Assembly: GCA_965223355.1 (NCBI GenBank)
Contig: CBDCWE010000003.1
Location: 2,914,001 to 2,978,000, forward strand
Origin: Tectiglobus sp965223355
GTDB taxonomy: Bacteria > Pseudomonadota > Alphaproteobacteria > Rhizobiales > Hyphomicrobiaceae
Direction: 5' to 3'
Length of the DNA: 64,000 nt
The notes beneath the pieces are model-generated. The model was not told where the DNA came from, ran no database searches, and saw nothing but the letters and a program-made list of their open reading frames with translations. Every line of letters begins with the position of its first letter. Position 1 is the first letter of the stretch. Positions 1 through 9,107 of the stretch are shown one piece after another. Position numbers and translations under genes: made by a program.

Positions 1-47
1 CTTTATTCGGGATCGTTCCGATTCCGAATAAAGGCAGGTTGCTCTAG
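1..47. repeat. Palindromic repeat, cut by window edge
   Basis: This stretch is an inverted repeat built on CTTTATTCGG and its complement CCGAATAAAG, followed by GCAGGTTGCTCTAG. Its reverse complement is identical over about 47 bases to 41061-41107, so it is a dispersed intergenic element rather than part of a gene. The other arm-flank lies outside the window. The remaining bases up to the first gene at 324 hold the next repeat and no credible coding sequence. Confidence 0.8.
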
Positions 48-57
48 CCGTTCGGAT

Positions 58-185
58 TTATACCAGCCCGCATAAATATTGATCCGTTTCACCGCAGCGA
101 TTGTTGTCGCCAGCGAGGCGGGTGTCGTGTCGTGCCGTGGTCCATGGACCACAAGCGGTGCCCAACGCAGCCGGCGGCGTTGGCG
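58..185. repeat. Dispersed repeat family B, copy at left end
   Basis: Bases 62-86 carry the core ACCAGCCCGCATAAATATTG plus ATCCG, which recurs with few changes near 15585 and 27206. A second block at about 109-156, with CGAGGCGGGTGTCGTG and GGACCACAAGCGG, recurs near 27271-27319 in inverted orientation. On the minus strand the core would read as an MKRINIYAGW-like peptide start, but the reading frame is not conserved beyond it. I treat it as a non-coding dispersed element. Bases 186-323 show nothing else recognisable. Confidence 0.65.
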
Positions 186-323
186 GCAAATGTGGCAATT
201 CAATTCATCAAGCGTAAGTTTGCCTATCACGCCGTCCGGGCGGTGCCGGCGTCGGGCGCAAACAGCATGCCGGTCGAGCGTTGCCGAGCGATATCGCCAT
301 CCCCGCCCGCTGCAGTCTGGCGC

Positions 324-1139
324 TCATTCCTTGGCTTTCCCAAACAGCTGGGTCAGAATCAAAAGCGTCGACGAGATCAAAATCATGATCGTGGAAATAG
401 ATGCGATCGTCGGGTCGATCTGGTCGCGCAGAGCGTTGAACATGTTCCGTGTCAACGTGGAATTGTCTCCGCCGGACACGAACATCGCAACAATCACCTC
501 ATCAAACGACGTCAGAAACGACAACAGTGCCGCTGTAACCACGGAAAATTTGATCTGTGGCAACGTCACGGTCAAAAACGCGGACGTCCGCGACGCACCA
601 AGACTGCGGGCTGCCATTTCCTGGTTCATGTCATAGCTCTTGAGTGCGGCGCTAACGATGATCAAAACCAACGGCAGCGCCAACAGTGTATGGGCGAGCA
701 CCAGGCCGATCAGAGTGTTCACCATTTTGAGCTGGACGTAGGCGTAGAAGGCGCCGATGGCGATCAGGATGACAGGGATGATAATCGGCGTGATGAGCAA
801 CAAATATATGAACCGCCCTGCCCAATGCCGCGTTGTGGAAAGCCCATAGGCCGCCAGAGTGCCGATCGGCGTCGCCACCAGCATGGTCAGCAAACCGGCT
901 TTCAAAGAGGTATATGTTGCCTGCACCCATTCCGGCGAACCGAGATAGTGCTCGTACCATCTGAATGACCATTGCCGCGGCGGAAACTCAAGGTATTGGG
1001 ATTGAGAAAACGACATCGGGATAACGATCAGCGTCGGCGCGACCAATAGGAACATAATGATCACGGCGGTAACGTACAGCCATAGCCGCTGGCCATGCGT
1101 AATCTGCGTTTCCGACGTTGGACGGTTGAGCCAATTCAT
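324..1139 (-). CDS. ABC transporter permease, polyamine type (PotC-like)
   Basis: This is an inner-membrane permease subunit of a spermidine/putrescine-type ABC importer, 271 residues with about six hydrophobic segments. The first membrane segment lies near residues 20-45. The EAA-type cytoplasmic loop, which docks the ATPase, is visible around MAARSLGASRTSAF. The start ATG lies three bases after the stop of the second permease gene, so the two are co-translated. The gene is last in a minus-strand operon ordered binding protein, ATPase, permease, permease. The family assignment is firm; whether the substrate is a polyamine, an opine or a betaine cannot be told from sequence. Confidence 0.9.
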   Translation of the reverse strand: MNWLNRPTSETQITHGQRLWLYVTAVIIMFLLVAPTLIVIPMSFSQSQYLEFPPRQWSFRWYEHYLGSPEWVQATYTSLKAGLLTMLVATPIGTLAAYGLSTTRHWAGRFIYLLLITPIIIPVILIAIGAFYAYVQLKMVNTLIGLVLAHTLLALPLVLIIVSAALKSYDMNQEMAARSLGASRTSAFLTVTLPQIKFSVVTAALLSFLTSFDEVIVAMFVSGGDNSTLTRNMFNALRDQIDPTIASISTIMILISSTLLILTQLFGKAKE

Positions 1140-1142
1140 TGT

Positions 1143-2084
1143 TCAGTGCCCTTGACCGAGTATCCTATCCAACTGCAACACACGCGAGGCCGCAAACAAC
1201 ACTGCAAATGTTGTCACCAGGAGTACGACACCCAACGCACTTGCCGCGCCCCAGTTGAAGAACAGCTCGATATTCGCCGTTATCTGGTTTGAAACCATAA
1301 TCACCCTGCCGCCGCCCAAAACCGCCGGTGTCACGAAAAATCCGAGACATAGAATGAAAACAATCAATGAGCCGGCAAGCAGGCCCGGCAGGGACAGCGG
1401 GAAAAAGACGGTCCAGAATGACTGTATTGGAGTTGCCCCGAGATTGGCGGCAGCTTTGATGTAATCTTTGTCGATCGACTTCATCGAGGCATAGAGCGGC
1501 AACACCAGGAACGGCAGCATGATATGCACCATGCCGATCAGAGTTCCCGTGAGATTGTGAACCAGTTTGACCGGCTCATCCCACAGACCGATGTCCATTG
1601 CCCAGCTGTTGAGCAGGCCCTGGCGCTGGAGTAGGACGAGCCAGGCATACGTGCGCACGAGCAACGACGTCCAGAACGGCAGCAAGACCGTCAACATGCA
1701 CAAATTGGCGGCGCGTGGCGGCAATTGCGACAGGAAATAGGCCAACGGATAACCGATCAGGATACATAAACCGGTTGTCAAAAAACTCACTTCGAAAGTC
1801 GTGTAGAAAATCCTTCCATAGGCCTTGCTCTCCAACATTCTATTGTAATGCTCGAGCGAAAAGCTGCCATCGTCACTCAAGAATGACATGTAAAACAGCC
1901 ATCCCACGGGTATGAAGATAATCACGACAACCAACAGCACCGCCGGCAACGTCAGGGCCAACAACAGCCATTGTTCGCGTATTGCATCGCGCCGCAGCAG
2001 TTTCGAATTCGCGCCAATTCCAGCGCTGCCGCCTGTCACGCCGCCACCGGCGCTGTCGTCTACGGTCACCGCCATTGGCATCAC
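1143..2084 (-). CDS. ABC transporter permease, polyamine type (PotB-like)
   Basis: This is the second permease of the polyamine-type importer, 313 residues. A polar glycine-rich N-terminal tail of about 35 residues precedes six hydrophobic segments. The EAA-like loop is around KAAANLGATPIQSF. The GTG start overlaps the TGA stop of the upstream ATPase gene (GTGA), a classic coupling signal; an ATG follows as the next codon. PotB-family members usually run about 280-320 residues, so the length is normal. It should form the membrane pore with the product of the next gene. Confidence 0.9.
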   Translation of the reverse strand: MMPMAVTVDDSAGGGVTGGSAGIGANSKLLRRDAIREQWLLLALTLPAVLLVVVIIFIPVGWLFYMSFLSDDGSFSLEHYNRMLESKAYGRIFYTTFEVSFLTTGLCILIGYPLAYFLSQLPPRAANLCMLTVLLPFWTSLLVRTYAWLVLLQRQGLLNSWAMDIGLWDEPVKLVHNLTGTLIGMVHIMLPFLVLPLYASMKSIDKDYIKAAANLGATPIQSFWTVFFPLSLPGLLAGSLIVFILCLGFFVTPAVLGGGRVIMVSNQITANIELFFNWGAASALGVVLLVTTFAVLFAASRVLQLDRILGQGH

Positions 2085-3172
2085 CCGCTGCTATCGTCGT
2101 TTGGAATGAGCACGGCATCCGTCCGGTCCAGACCCAGATGGACATTGTCGCCAACAGCAATCCGCTGGTTTATCGATTCTCCCGCACGCGTACTTGCGCG
2201 AAGCGTGACCACCGTGCCGTCTTGCAGCGAAATGTAGGTAATCGATGTTTCACCTTGATAGATGAGATCCTTCACCACACCTTCAAAGATATTGAGATCG
2301 TCAGGTCTGTCCTCTGTCAGCAACACCAATCGTTCCGGCCGCAGAACCATGACGAGGCCGTCGGTTGTTTGCGGCACCCGGTCAACTTTGAGCTCGTTGC
2401 CAAGATACGTGATGCGATCGCCGTCGCGCTCAACCGGCAGGAACGTCGATTCACCAATAAAGTCGGCGATGAACTTGTTTGCCGGCCGCTCATAGATCAG
2501 GCGCGGTTCATCAAGCTGCATCAGCCGGCCGTGATTGATGACCGCAATGCGGTCCGACATCGTTAGTGCTTCACGTTGATCGTGCGTGACGTAGACGGTC
2601 GTCATACCAAGCTTCTCGTGCAAGCGACGGAGTTCGATCTGCATATGTTCGCGAAGCTTTTTGTCGAGCGCCGATAACGGCTCATCCATCAATAGGATGC
2701 GTGGATTGAAAACAATCGCCCGCGCCAGCGCCACTCTCTGTTTCTGGCCACCCGACAATTGGCTGATGCGACGATCGCCGTAGCCGCCGAGCTGCACCGT
2801 TTCCAGCGCCTCTTCGACCCGGCTTGCGATCTCCGGCTTGGGCGTTTTGCGCAATTTCAGCGGATAGCCGACGTTGCCCGCCACCGTGAGATGCGGGAAC
2901 AAAGCGTAGTTTTGGAACACCATGCCGATATCACGCTTGTGCGGCGGCATTAATATCATTTCGTGATCGCCGATGCGGATACTTCCACTATCCGGCCGTG
3001 TAAAACCTGCCAGCGCCATCAGCAGCGTCGTCTTTCCAGACCCCGAAGGTCCCAGTAAGGTCAAGAACTCGCCGCTGCGCACCTCGAGGTCGACGTCGTC
3101 GAGCGCGCGCACATCTCCATAGCGCTTGGAGACTTTTGAAATCGTAATCGTTGAGGCGCTGCGCTGTTGCAT
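2081..3172 (-). CDS. ABC transporter ATP-binding protein, PotA-like
   Basis: This is the cytoplasmic ATPase of the polyamine-type importer, about 363 residues. The Walker A motif GPSGSGKTT is at residues 41-49, the ABC signature LSGGQKQR is followed by Walker B LLMDEP, and the switch His lies in VTHDQ. The C-terminal third is a TOBE-type domain, as in PotA/UgpC/MalK ATPases. I chose the ATG at 3172; a TTG nine bases earlier is also in frame and neither has a strong ribosome-binding site. A gap of about 260 bases separates it from the upstream binding-protein gene, which suggests different expression levels for the two. Confidence 0.92.
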   Translation of the reverse strand: MQQRSASTITISKVSKRYGDVRALDDVDLEVRSGEFLTLLGPSGSGKTTLLMALAGFTRPDSGSIRIGDHEMILMPPHKRDIGMVFQNYALFPHLTVAGNVGYPLKLRKTPKPEIASRVEEALETVQLGGYGDRRISQLSGGQKQRVALARAIVFNPRILLMDEPLSALDKKLREHMQIELRRLHEKLGMTTVYVTHDQREALTMSDRIAVINHGRLMQLDEPRLIYERPANKFIADFIGESTFLPVERDGDRITYLGNELKVDRVPQTTDGLVMVLRPERLVLLTEDRPDDLNIFEGVVKDLIYQGETSITYISLQDGTVVTLRASTRAGESINQRIAVGDNVHLGLDRTDAVLIPNDDSSG

Positions 3173-3376
3173 GGGTTTCAAGGTGCGTTGTGGGAGGCGG
3201 GCCTCCGCTTACGGGGCATGGACGGGTTGTCGTGCGACACAGCGATGAGATGTCTCGTCCGGGTCCGATGAACGACGTGGCTCGGACCGTCAATCGAGCG
3301 CGGCGAAGCTGTGGCCTGCAAGGCTCACCCGATCGTGCTGCAAGCCGGCGCCGGCGACGTTTGAGCTGCAACGCAA

Positions 3377-3407
3377 GGGGATTGCCCGTTCAGATTGCGC
3401 AATCCCC
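3377..3407 (-). other. Intercistronic hairpin after binding-protein gene
   Basis: GGGGATTGC and GCAATCCCC form a 9-bp perfect stem 23 bases past the stop of the periplasmic binding-protein gene. No T-run follows on the minus strand, so it is less like a full terminator than an mRNA 3'-end stabiliser. Such hairpins often let a binding protein be made in excess of its membrane partners. A similar hairpin follows the other binding-protein gene at 45719-45745. Confidence 0.55.
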
Positions 3408-3429
3408 GAACGCCAGGTTGCGATCACGG

Positions 3430-4512
3430 CTACTCGGTAAGCATATCTTGATACATCGCCGCCGCCATCTGCTCGAATTTGGCATACCAATTGAGATCGA
3501 CCGGCAGCTGCAGCTTGGCGTTATCGGGATGCGAGGGCATCTTGCGTGCCAAAGCTTCATCGATCTTGCCGATCTCATAAGCTTTCTTGTTGGTCGGGCC
3601 ATACGTTATGTGCAACGGCAAATTGGCCTGCAGTTCCGCCGTGCTAATCTTGGCCAGGAACTTCATTGCCAGGTCCTTGTTCGGTGCACCCTTCGGAATG
3701 GCAAAGCAGTCGTAGTCCAACAGCGCCTGATTAAACGTGTAGGCGACCTTCGCACCATCCTTCTTGGCAACGTCAAAGCGCCCGTTCCAACCGGTGGTCA
3801 TGTCCACTTCGCCATCTTTCATCAGTTGGGCATGCTGCGCGCCTGACTTCCACCACACGGCAATATGCGGTTTCAATTCGCGAATCTTATCGAGCGCGCG
3901 CTTCATGCCAGCCTTGCTGGAGAGCACTTTGTAGACATCGCCCGGCGCCACACCATCGGCCATCAACGCCGGCTCCAAGGCACCGGCAACCTTGCCGCGA
4001 TAGGCCCGTTTGCCGGGAAACTTTTTCACATCCCAGAACTCAGCCCAGTTCTTAGGCCCCTTGTCGCCGTACGTTTTCGTGTTCCACGCCAATACCGTTG
4101 AGAACACATCACTGCCAACGCAATAGTCCGTCTTCAGCGTTGGATAAAAGGTCGAAACGTCGATAACATTGTAGTCGAGCTTTTCGAGCAAACCCTCAGC
4201 TGCCGCTCTCGCCGCGCTCCCTGAACCGCTGGAAACTATATCCCAGGAAACAGCACCCGCCTTAACCTTGAGGCGCACGTCCGACATGCCTCCGTAGGTT
4301 TCTTCCTTCACCCTTATGCCCATAGCTTTCGAAGCTGGTTGGAAGAGCGCCAGACTTTGCGCCTTCTGGTAAGATCCCCCCCATGACGCCACGACCACCG
4401 TATCACCGGCCCAGGCCGTGCCCGCCAGTAACACCGCTGCTGACATACACGCTATCGGACCTGCCGCGCGGCGCACGGCGCACCGATGATCAGTTTTTCT
4501 TGTCAAGTGCAT
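3430..4512 (-). CDS. Periplasmic substrate-binding protein, PotD-like
   Basis: This is an extracytoplasmic solute receptor of the spermidine/putrescine family, about 360 residues. It has a basic N-terminus, a hydrophobic core and an AWAG signal-peptidase-like site near residue 35. The mature part starts DTVVVASWGGSYQKAQ, typical of the PotD/opine-binding group. The start is the ATG preceded at good spacing by GGAGG; an in-frame upstream ATG at 4569 lacks this. It is the first gene of the importer set. A 20-base palindrome about 115 bases upstream could be its operator. The ligand is unknown. Confidence 0.9.
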   Translation of the reverse strand: MHLTRKTDHRCAVRRAAGPIACMSAAVLLAGTAWAGDTVVVASWGGSYQKAQSLALFQPASKAMGIRVKEETYGGMSDVRLKVKAGAVSWDIVSSGSGSAARAAAEGLLEKLDYNVIDVSTFYPTLKTDYCVGSDVFSTVLAWNTKTYGDKGPKNWAEFWDVKKFPGKRAYRGKVAGALEPALMADGVAPGDVYKVLSSKAGMKRALDKIRELKPHIAVWWKSGAQHAQLMKDGEVDMTTGWNGRFDVAKKDGAKVAYTFNQALLDYDCFAIPKGAPNKDLAMKFLAKISTAELQANLPLHITYGPTNKKAYEIGKIDEALARKMPSHPDNAKLQLPVDLNWYAKFEQMAAAMYQDMLTE

Positions 4513-4626
4513 AGTCGGTTCCTCCTTCAACGCCCAAACAATGTTCGCCACCGGCGCCGTGGCATCCATTCGGCCAGTTCAGATCGTGCGCTTCGCCGCA
4601 TTTTAGATTGAAGGAGATGTCACAAT

Positions 4627-4646
4627 TGGACCTATAGATAGGTCCA
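4627..4646. promoter_or_regulatory. Operator-like palindrome TGGACCTA-N4-TAGGTCCA
   Basis: This is a perfect 8-4-8 inverted repeat upstream of the binding-protein gene. The half-site AGGTCCATT seen here also occurs at 7333-7341 in front of the MocR-type regulator gene. That makes it a candidate binding site for the regulator. Sequence symmetry is direct; the assignment to the regulator is inference. Confidence 0.5.
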
Positions 4647-4775
4647 TTATCAATGAAAAAGCAGACCAATCTGCGCGGCCGGGCCGACCCATTCAACGTT
4701 TACCGGGCGTCTTCTTCGTGCCGACCATGCGGTGCTGATCGGGCCGGCTGGCGAGGTGTAACGCGCATCATCCGA

Positions 4776-6074
4776 CTACCTGGCCATGCGATCACGCCAC
4801 CTATAATAGGCCACCACCGTCGACAAAAACCACGGATTACCAAAGTAGAACGGGCGCGTTGGAAACCGCAGGTTGTCAAATCCGGTTTGGCCTTCGGGTT
4901 TGCCCAATAGTTGCTGGGCGATGCGTGTGCCGAGATAACTCGACATCGCCACACCAGAGCCGCAGTAGCCCATTGCGTAGTAGACACCGTCGGTGTGTCC
5001 GACATGGGCAAGATGATCGAAAGTGTAGGCAACGTATCCCATCCAGCTGTGGCTGACACCGTAATCCTTCAAGGCTGGAAACAGTTCGACCAGGTCACGG
5101 TAAAGCAAAGGCGCACTGTTGCGGGGATCGGTTTCGTTGGCGGTGACACGGCCACCGAATATGATGCGGCTGCGGTCCGGTGACGGTCTGTAATAGTAGA
5201 CGACCTTTCGCGTATCGCCGATGGTTCGATTGCCGGGCAGCAACTCATCGATCAAGCTGCGCGGCAAGGCTTCGGTGGCGATCATATAGCTGCCGATCGG
5301 GATGATGCGCCGCTGCAACCATGGCAACAGCGCACCGGTATAGCCGTTGGTTGCGACAATGACGTGCTGCGCCTTGACCTTACCTTTGCCGGTTTGCGCC
5401 TCAAAGCCGCTGCCATCGCGCTGCAGGGTTAGCACGGGGCAATGCGTGACAATATCGGCCTCGCAGGCCAACACCCGCGCAAGTATGCTTTGATGATATC
5501 TGGCCGGATTAACCGAGGCGTGCTGCTCGTACACGATGCCGCCGTGGTACAGATCAGTGGCGATCTCCTTGTGCTGCTCAGACCTCGGCACGACGTGGGC
5601 CTTTACCTCCAAACCTTTGGGCTCTTTGCCAAGATCGGCGGCGATCTCTTCAAATTTGCCGGCCGTGTGAGCACCGTAAAACTTACCGGATATCCGGAAA
5701 CTGCAATCGAGTTGTTCGGTTGCAACGAAGTCGGCGATCCATTCCAGGGCATTGTGGCCTTCGCGCCGAATGGCGAAGGCGGATTGCTCTCCGTAACGCG
5801 CTGCCAACTCGGAAAAACTGGGCTTGATGCTCGTTGATATCAGCCCGCCATTGCGCGAACTGCAGCCCCAACCGGCGTCTTGCGCATCGACCACAACCGT
5901 GTGCCGCCCCGCCCGCGCCGTCTCCAGCGCAGCGCATAGCCCCGTATATCCCGATCCCACAACCAAGACATCTGCACGGTCCGGCAACGCCCGCTCTGCC
6001 AGTTGCGGGCGCGGCGAGCCCTGCCACCAGTACGGCTCGTCCTTGTAGCCATCCGCGAACGTTTGTGAGGTCAT
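4776..6074 (-). CDS. FAD-dependent oxidoreductase, DAO family (PuuB-like)
   Basis: This is a D-amino-acid-oxidase-fold flavoenzyme of about 432 residues, resembling gamma-glutamylputrescine oxidase and related amine or amino-acid oxidases. The ADP-binding motif VVGSGYTG sits at residues 38-45, followed by an acidic strand end and a GWGCSSRNGG segment typical of PuuB-like enzymes. The C-terminal MGYCGSGVAMSSYLG contacts FAD in this family. I start at the ATG giving MTSQTF; an ATG 54 bases upstream is also open. It lies between the importer and the enolase-superfamily gene, so it probably oxidises the imported amine or an intermediate. The substrate is not determinable. Confidence 0.88.
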   Translation of the reverse strand: MTSQTFADGYKDEPYWWQGSPRPQLAERALPDRADVLVVGSGYTGLCAALETARAGRHTVVVDAQDAGWGCSSRNGGLISTSIKPSFSELAARYGEQSAFAIRREGHNALEWIADFVATEQLDCSFRISGKFYGAHTAGKFEEIAADLGKEPKGLEVKAHVVPRSEQHKEIATDLYHGGIVYEQHASVNPARYHQSILARVLACEADIVTHCPVLTLQRDGSGFEAQTGKGKVKAQHVIVATNGYTGALLPWLQRRIIPIGSYMIATEALPRSLIDELLPGNRTIGDTRKVVYYYRPSPDRSRIIFGGRVTANETDPRNSAPLLYRDLVELFPALKDYGVSHSWMGYVAYTFDHLAHVGHTDGVYYAMGYCGSGVAMSSYLGTRIAQQLLGKPEGQTGFDNLRFPTRPFYFGNPWFLSTVVAYYRWRDRMAR

Positions 6075-6133
6075 GTCTTGAGGTTCCCGCAACACCAAAC
6101 AACAAACCAACCGGTCCGCCGTTGGCAAGCCAA

Positions 6134-7237
6134 CTATTCGACGGTGCTAATCCGATACGTCGCCTTCTCGAGCCACCGCGGATTGATTTCAACTCCCCAA
6201 CCAGGCGCATCCGTCACCGTCGCTTGGCCGGCGACGATCTCATATGGTGACTTGACGAACAGACCGTCCTGCCAGGGATAATAGTCCAACCCCTCAATTG
6301 AAAATTCGAGGTATTTGCCAGCGTTCGGAATGGCGCGAAGAAAGTGCATGGTGAAGAGCGTCACCATCGATAGATTGGCGCTATGGGGCGTGCATGGCAG
6401 CCCCGCTTCGGCGCCCATCCTAGCAACCCTCATCGTGCGCGTTATGCCACCCATATAGCAGACATCCGGCTGGATGATATCGACCGCGCGCATGTCAATC
6501 ATGTGCCGCCAGAGGGCGAATTCGCAGTCTTGCTCACCACCACTCACGTCGATGTCCAACGCATCGGCGACCTGTTTGGTCTGCTCCATATGCCAATACG
6601 GACAGGGCTCCTCGAAATGGCCGTAGTCGTTGTCTTCAAGGCGGCGGCCGACCTCGATCGCACGGTCAGGTGAATAGCAGCTGTTGGCATCGGCCAGGAT
6701 CGCAACATCATCGCCAAGCGCCGTCCGGATGGTTGGGATGATTTCTTCCGTACGCCCTGGCCACTCGTCCTGGTTACGCCCACATTCAGCGCCGACACGG
6801 ATCTTGAATGCATCAAACCCGAACTCATCGCGCAGGCGCTTGAGGCGAATGCCTTCATTGGCCGGAGATATATCACGCTTCATCGACGATGCATAAGCGC
6901 GCAGCGGGCCGGGGGTGCCACCGATCATTTCGCACACGCTCTTGCCCGCGACCTTGGCATTGAGGTCCCATAGCGCCGTATCAAGGCCACCGATCGCACG
7001 CGAGATGTAAGATCCGGGAAACTTGTGCTCACGCTCAGGTATGAGATCAACGAGCGCTTCAATGTCACTTGCATCACGGTTCAGCGACCACGGCGCCACC
7101 TGGCGATGAAAGACCGACGAGGTGATGTCAGCGTTGTATGGCGCCACCTGCCCCCAGCCGGTATCGCCGGTATCGGTCGTGACCCGGACGAACCCGATGA
7201 ACGAATCGCAGAATGTCTCCAAGCTCCTAATTTGCAT
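6134..7237 (-). CDS. Enolase-superfamily enzyme (mandelate racemase/muconate lactonizing type)
   Basis: The 367-residue protein has the N-terminal capping domain and C-terminal barrel of the enolase superfamily. Visible active-site residues are K145-x-R147, metal ligands D183, E209 and E235, and the D258/H285 pair (QPDVCYMGG and TPHSAN), the arrangement of the mandelate-racemase subgroup. These enzymes abstract a proton alpha to a carboxylate to racemise, epimerise or dehydrate. In this locus, next to an amine oxidase and importer, an epimerase of an amino acid or betaine, or a sugar-acid dehydratase, are both possible. It is divergent from the MocR gene and first of its minus-strand run. Confidence 0.9.
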   Translation of the reverse strand: MQIRSLETFCDSFIGFVRVTTDTGDTGWGQVAPYNADITSSVFHRQVAPWSLNRDASDIEALVDLIPEREHKFPGSYISRAIGGLDTALWDLNAKVAGKSVCEMIGGTPGPLRAYASSMKRDISPANEGIRLKRLRDEFGFDAFKIRVGAECGRNQDEWPGRTEEIIPTIRTALGDDVAILADANSCYSPDRAIEVGRRLEDNDYGHFEEPCPYWHMEQTKQVADALDIDVSGGEQDCEFALWRHMIDMRAVDIIQPDVCYMGGITRTMRVARMGAEAGLPCTPHSANLSMVTLFTMHFLRAIPNAGKYLEFSIEGLDYYPWQDGLFVKSPYEIVAGQATVTDAPGWGVEINPRWLEKATYRISTVE

Positions 7238-7315
7238 GCACTTTTATCCATTCTATTGGTCGCTTTCTCCCTCGACCGGTGGCAGTTGCGGGTTCGGGGG
7301 TGTTCAACTTGATCC

Positions 7316-7366
7316 AAAATGGCCTGTTGAGAAGGTCCATTTAGAATGTATGACTAGGCCAATTTT
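7316..7366. promoter_or_regulatory. Candidate operator region between divergent genes
   Basis: AAAATGGCC at 7316-7324 and GGCCAATTTT ending at 7366 form an imperfect inverted repeat. The half-site AGGTCCATT at 7333-7341 matches those in the palindrome at 4627-4646. The region lies between the enolase-superfamily gene (minus) and the MocR gene (plus), where autoregulation is common. The repeats are visible; the binding is inferred. Confidence 0.4.
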
Positions 7367-7405
7367 GATGACAACCATTGCGAGGCTGAGGAGGTTTGCG
7401 CGATC

Positions 7406-8899
7406 ATGGTCAAACAAACCGGAGGCGCCTTGTTGCTGTCGATCAAGATCGATCGACACGCTTCGCATACGATCGCGAACCAACTCTATTCGGCCGTTCG
7501 CGATCTCATCCACAGCGGCGGACTGCGCCCGGGCGAACGGCTGCCCGCCAGTCGAACACTGGCAAGGGACCTCGAGGTCTCCCGCACCACCGTCATCGAC
7601 GTGTTCGAACGGCTCGGCTCAGAAGGCCTCGTTGAAGCGCGCACCGGGGCCGGAACCTTCGTTAGCAAAGCGATGCTGGCAACACGGCCCACCCCACCCC
7701 GGCTTGCGACATCCGACAGTGCCGCAACGCCCATTCGCAAACCCCGCCTGTCCAACACCCTCTCACAAGCAGCGAAAGGGTTCGTCGATCGATTGGGCCA
7801 CGAAGTCAAGGCCTTTACCACGGCGCTGCCGGCGTTCGATGCGTTTCCGCGAGCGCAATGGGCCAGGATTGCAAGCGCCCATTGGCGCTCCGATCACGAA
7901 ACCAGCATGGCCTATGCAGACCCTTGCGGCTATCCCCGTTTGAGAGAGGCCATCGCATCACACCTCATGGTCAATCGCGGGATCAATTGCAATTGGCAAC
8001 AGATCTTCATCGTCGGTGGCGCCCAACATGCCTTCCACCTGATCGGTTCGATACTGTTGAACCCGGGCCAGAAGGTCTGGTTCGAAAATCCAGGTGCAAT
8101 CGGAGCGCGCAACAGCCTGCTGGCCTGCGGCGCCGAGCTGGTGCCCGTGCCCGTCGACGAGCACGGCCTTATCGTCCAGTCCGGACTTGATCAGGCGGCC
8201 CACTTTCGGCTCGCTTTCGTAACCCCCTCACATCAGCAACCACTTGGCTCATCGATGAGCCTCGATCGCCGCTTTGCGCTTTTGCAGGCCGCCGAGGATG
8301 CCAATGCATACATCATCGAAGACGATTATGACGGCGAATTCAGGTATGGCGGCCACCCGCTGCCAACCCTGAAGAGCATCGACATGACAGGACGCGTGAT
8401 CTACGTCGGGACGTTCTCCAAAACCCTGTTTCCGGCGCTGCGCATCGGTTTCATCCTGGCGCCCCCACCCCTGGTCGACACCTTCTCGCATCTGTCGCGC
8501 GTTCTCCTGCAGGGCGTCTCGTCCAGCCCGCAGGCCATCATTGCCGAATTCATGCACAACGGACACTTTGCAACCCATATTCGCCGGATGCGCAAAATCT
8601 ATTCGGAACGCCAGCAGGTGCTCTGCCAGGCCGGCCAGCAGCACTTGGCCAATCTTCTCGACATCACACCAACCGATACCGGCCTTCACACGATTGGCCG
8701 CCTGCCGGCCCACGTCAACGCGGAGGCCGTCGCGCAGGCGGCGGCGCAAGCAGGCGTCGTTGTCATGCCGATAAGCCGCTATTGTGTCACGCCGACAAAA
8801 CTCAACGGACTGGTGCTGGGCTTTAGCGGCGTTAAACCGCCCGAAATTGTTGCAGGGGTCAAGACGCTCGCCAAAGTCATAAAACGCCGGCTCGACTAG
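7406..8899 (+). CDS. MocR-family (GntR/aminotransferase) transcriptional regulator
   Basis: This is a cytoplasmic DNA-binding regulator of 497 residues, the full MocR length. The N-terminal GntR winged helix-turn-helix covers about residues 20-90 (LPASRTLARDLEVSRTTV). A linker follows, then a fold-type I aminotransferase domain with the PLP lysine at K339 in GTFSKTLFP and the DDYDGEFRY segment. MocR proteins sense an amine or amino-acid ligand through PLP and usually control a neighbouring or divergent operon. Here that would be the oxidase/enolase/importer genes, consistent with an amino compound as inducer. The half-site motifs at 4627-4646 and 7333-7341 are candidate targets. Confidence 0.92.
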   Translation: MVKQTGGALLLSIKIDRHASHTIANQLYSAVRDLIHSGGLRPGERLPASRTLARDLEVSRTTVIDVFERLGSEGLVEARTGAGTFVSKAMLATRPTPPRLATSDSAATPIRKPRLSNTLSQAAKGFVDRLGHEVKAFTTALPAFDAFPRAQWARIASAHWRSDHETSMAYADPCGYPRLREAIASHLMVNRGINCNWQQIFIVGGAQHAFHLIGSILLNPGQKVWFENPGAIGARNSLLACGAELVPVPVDEHGLIVQSGLDQAAHFRLAFVTPSHQQPLGSSMSLDRRFALLQAAEDANAYIIEDDYDGEFRYGGHPLPTLKSIDMTGRVIYVGTFSKTLFPALRIGFILAPPPLVDTFSHLSRVLLQGVSSSPQAIIAEFMHNGHFATHIRRMRKIYSERQQVLCQAGQQHLANLLDITPTDTGLHTIGRLPAHVNAEAVAQAAAQAGVVVMPISRYCVTPTKLNGLVLGFSGVKPPEIVAGVKTLAKVIKRRLD

Positions 8900-8904
8900 T
8901 GGTC

Positions 8905-8928
8905 TGTAAACGCATAAATCCGGATGCA
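8905..8928. repeat. Single end of a MITE-like repeat
   Basis: The 24 bases TGTAAACGCATAAATCCGG plus ATGCA match the terminal inverted repeat of the element at 16922-17091 with about two differences. No second end was found within the intergenic space to 9107. I see no gene in 8900-9107. Confidence 0.45.
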
Positions 8929-9107
8929 GTGGTATCGTTCAATTTGCTGTGCTGGCGGACGCGAGGATGCAGACAATGTGGTTCATTTGCAAAGCCGTGG
9001 CGCACCGCAGCGCAGCAAATTGGCGATGGCGGTAACTGCCAACTCTGCCCACGAGTTGCGCCACGCGGTATCTGCGGCGGTGGCGACAAAAGAAAAGTTG
9101 ATGTGAA

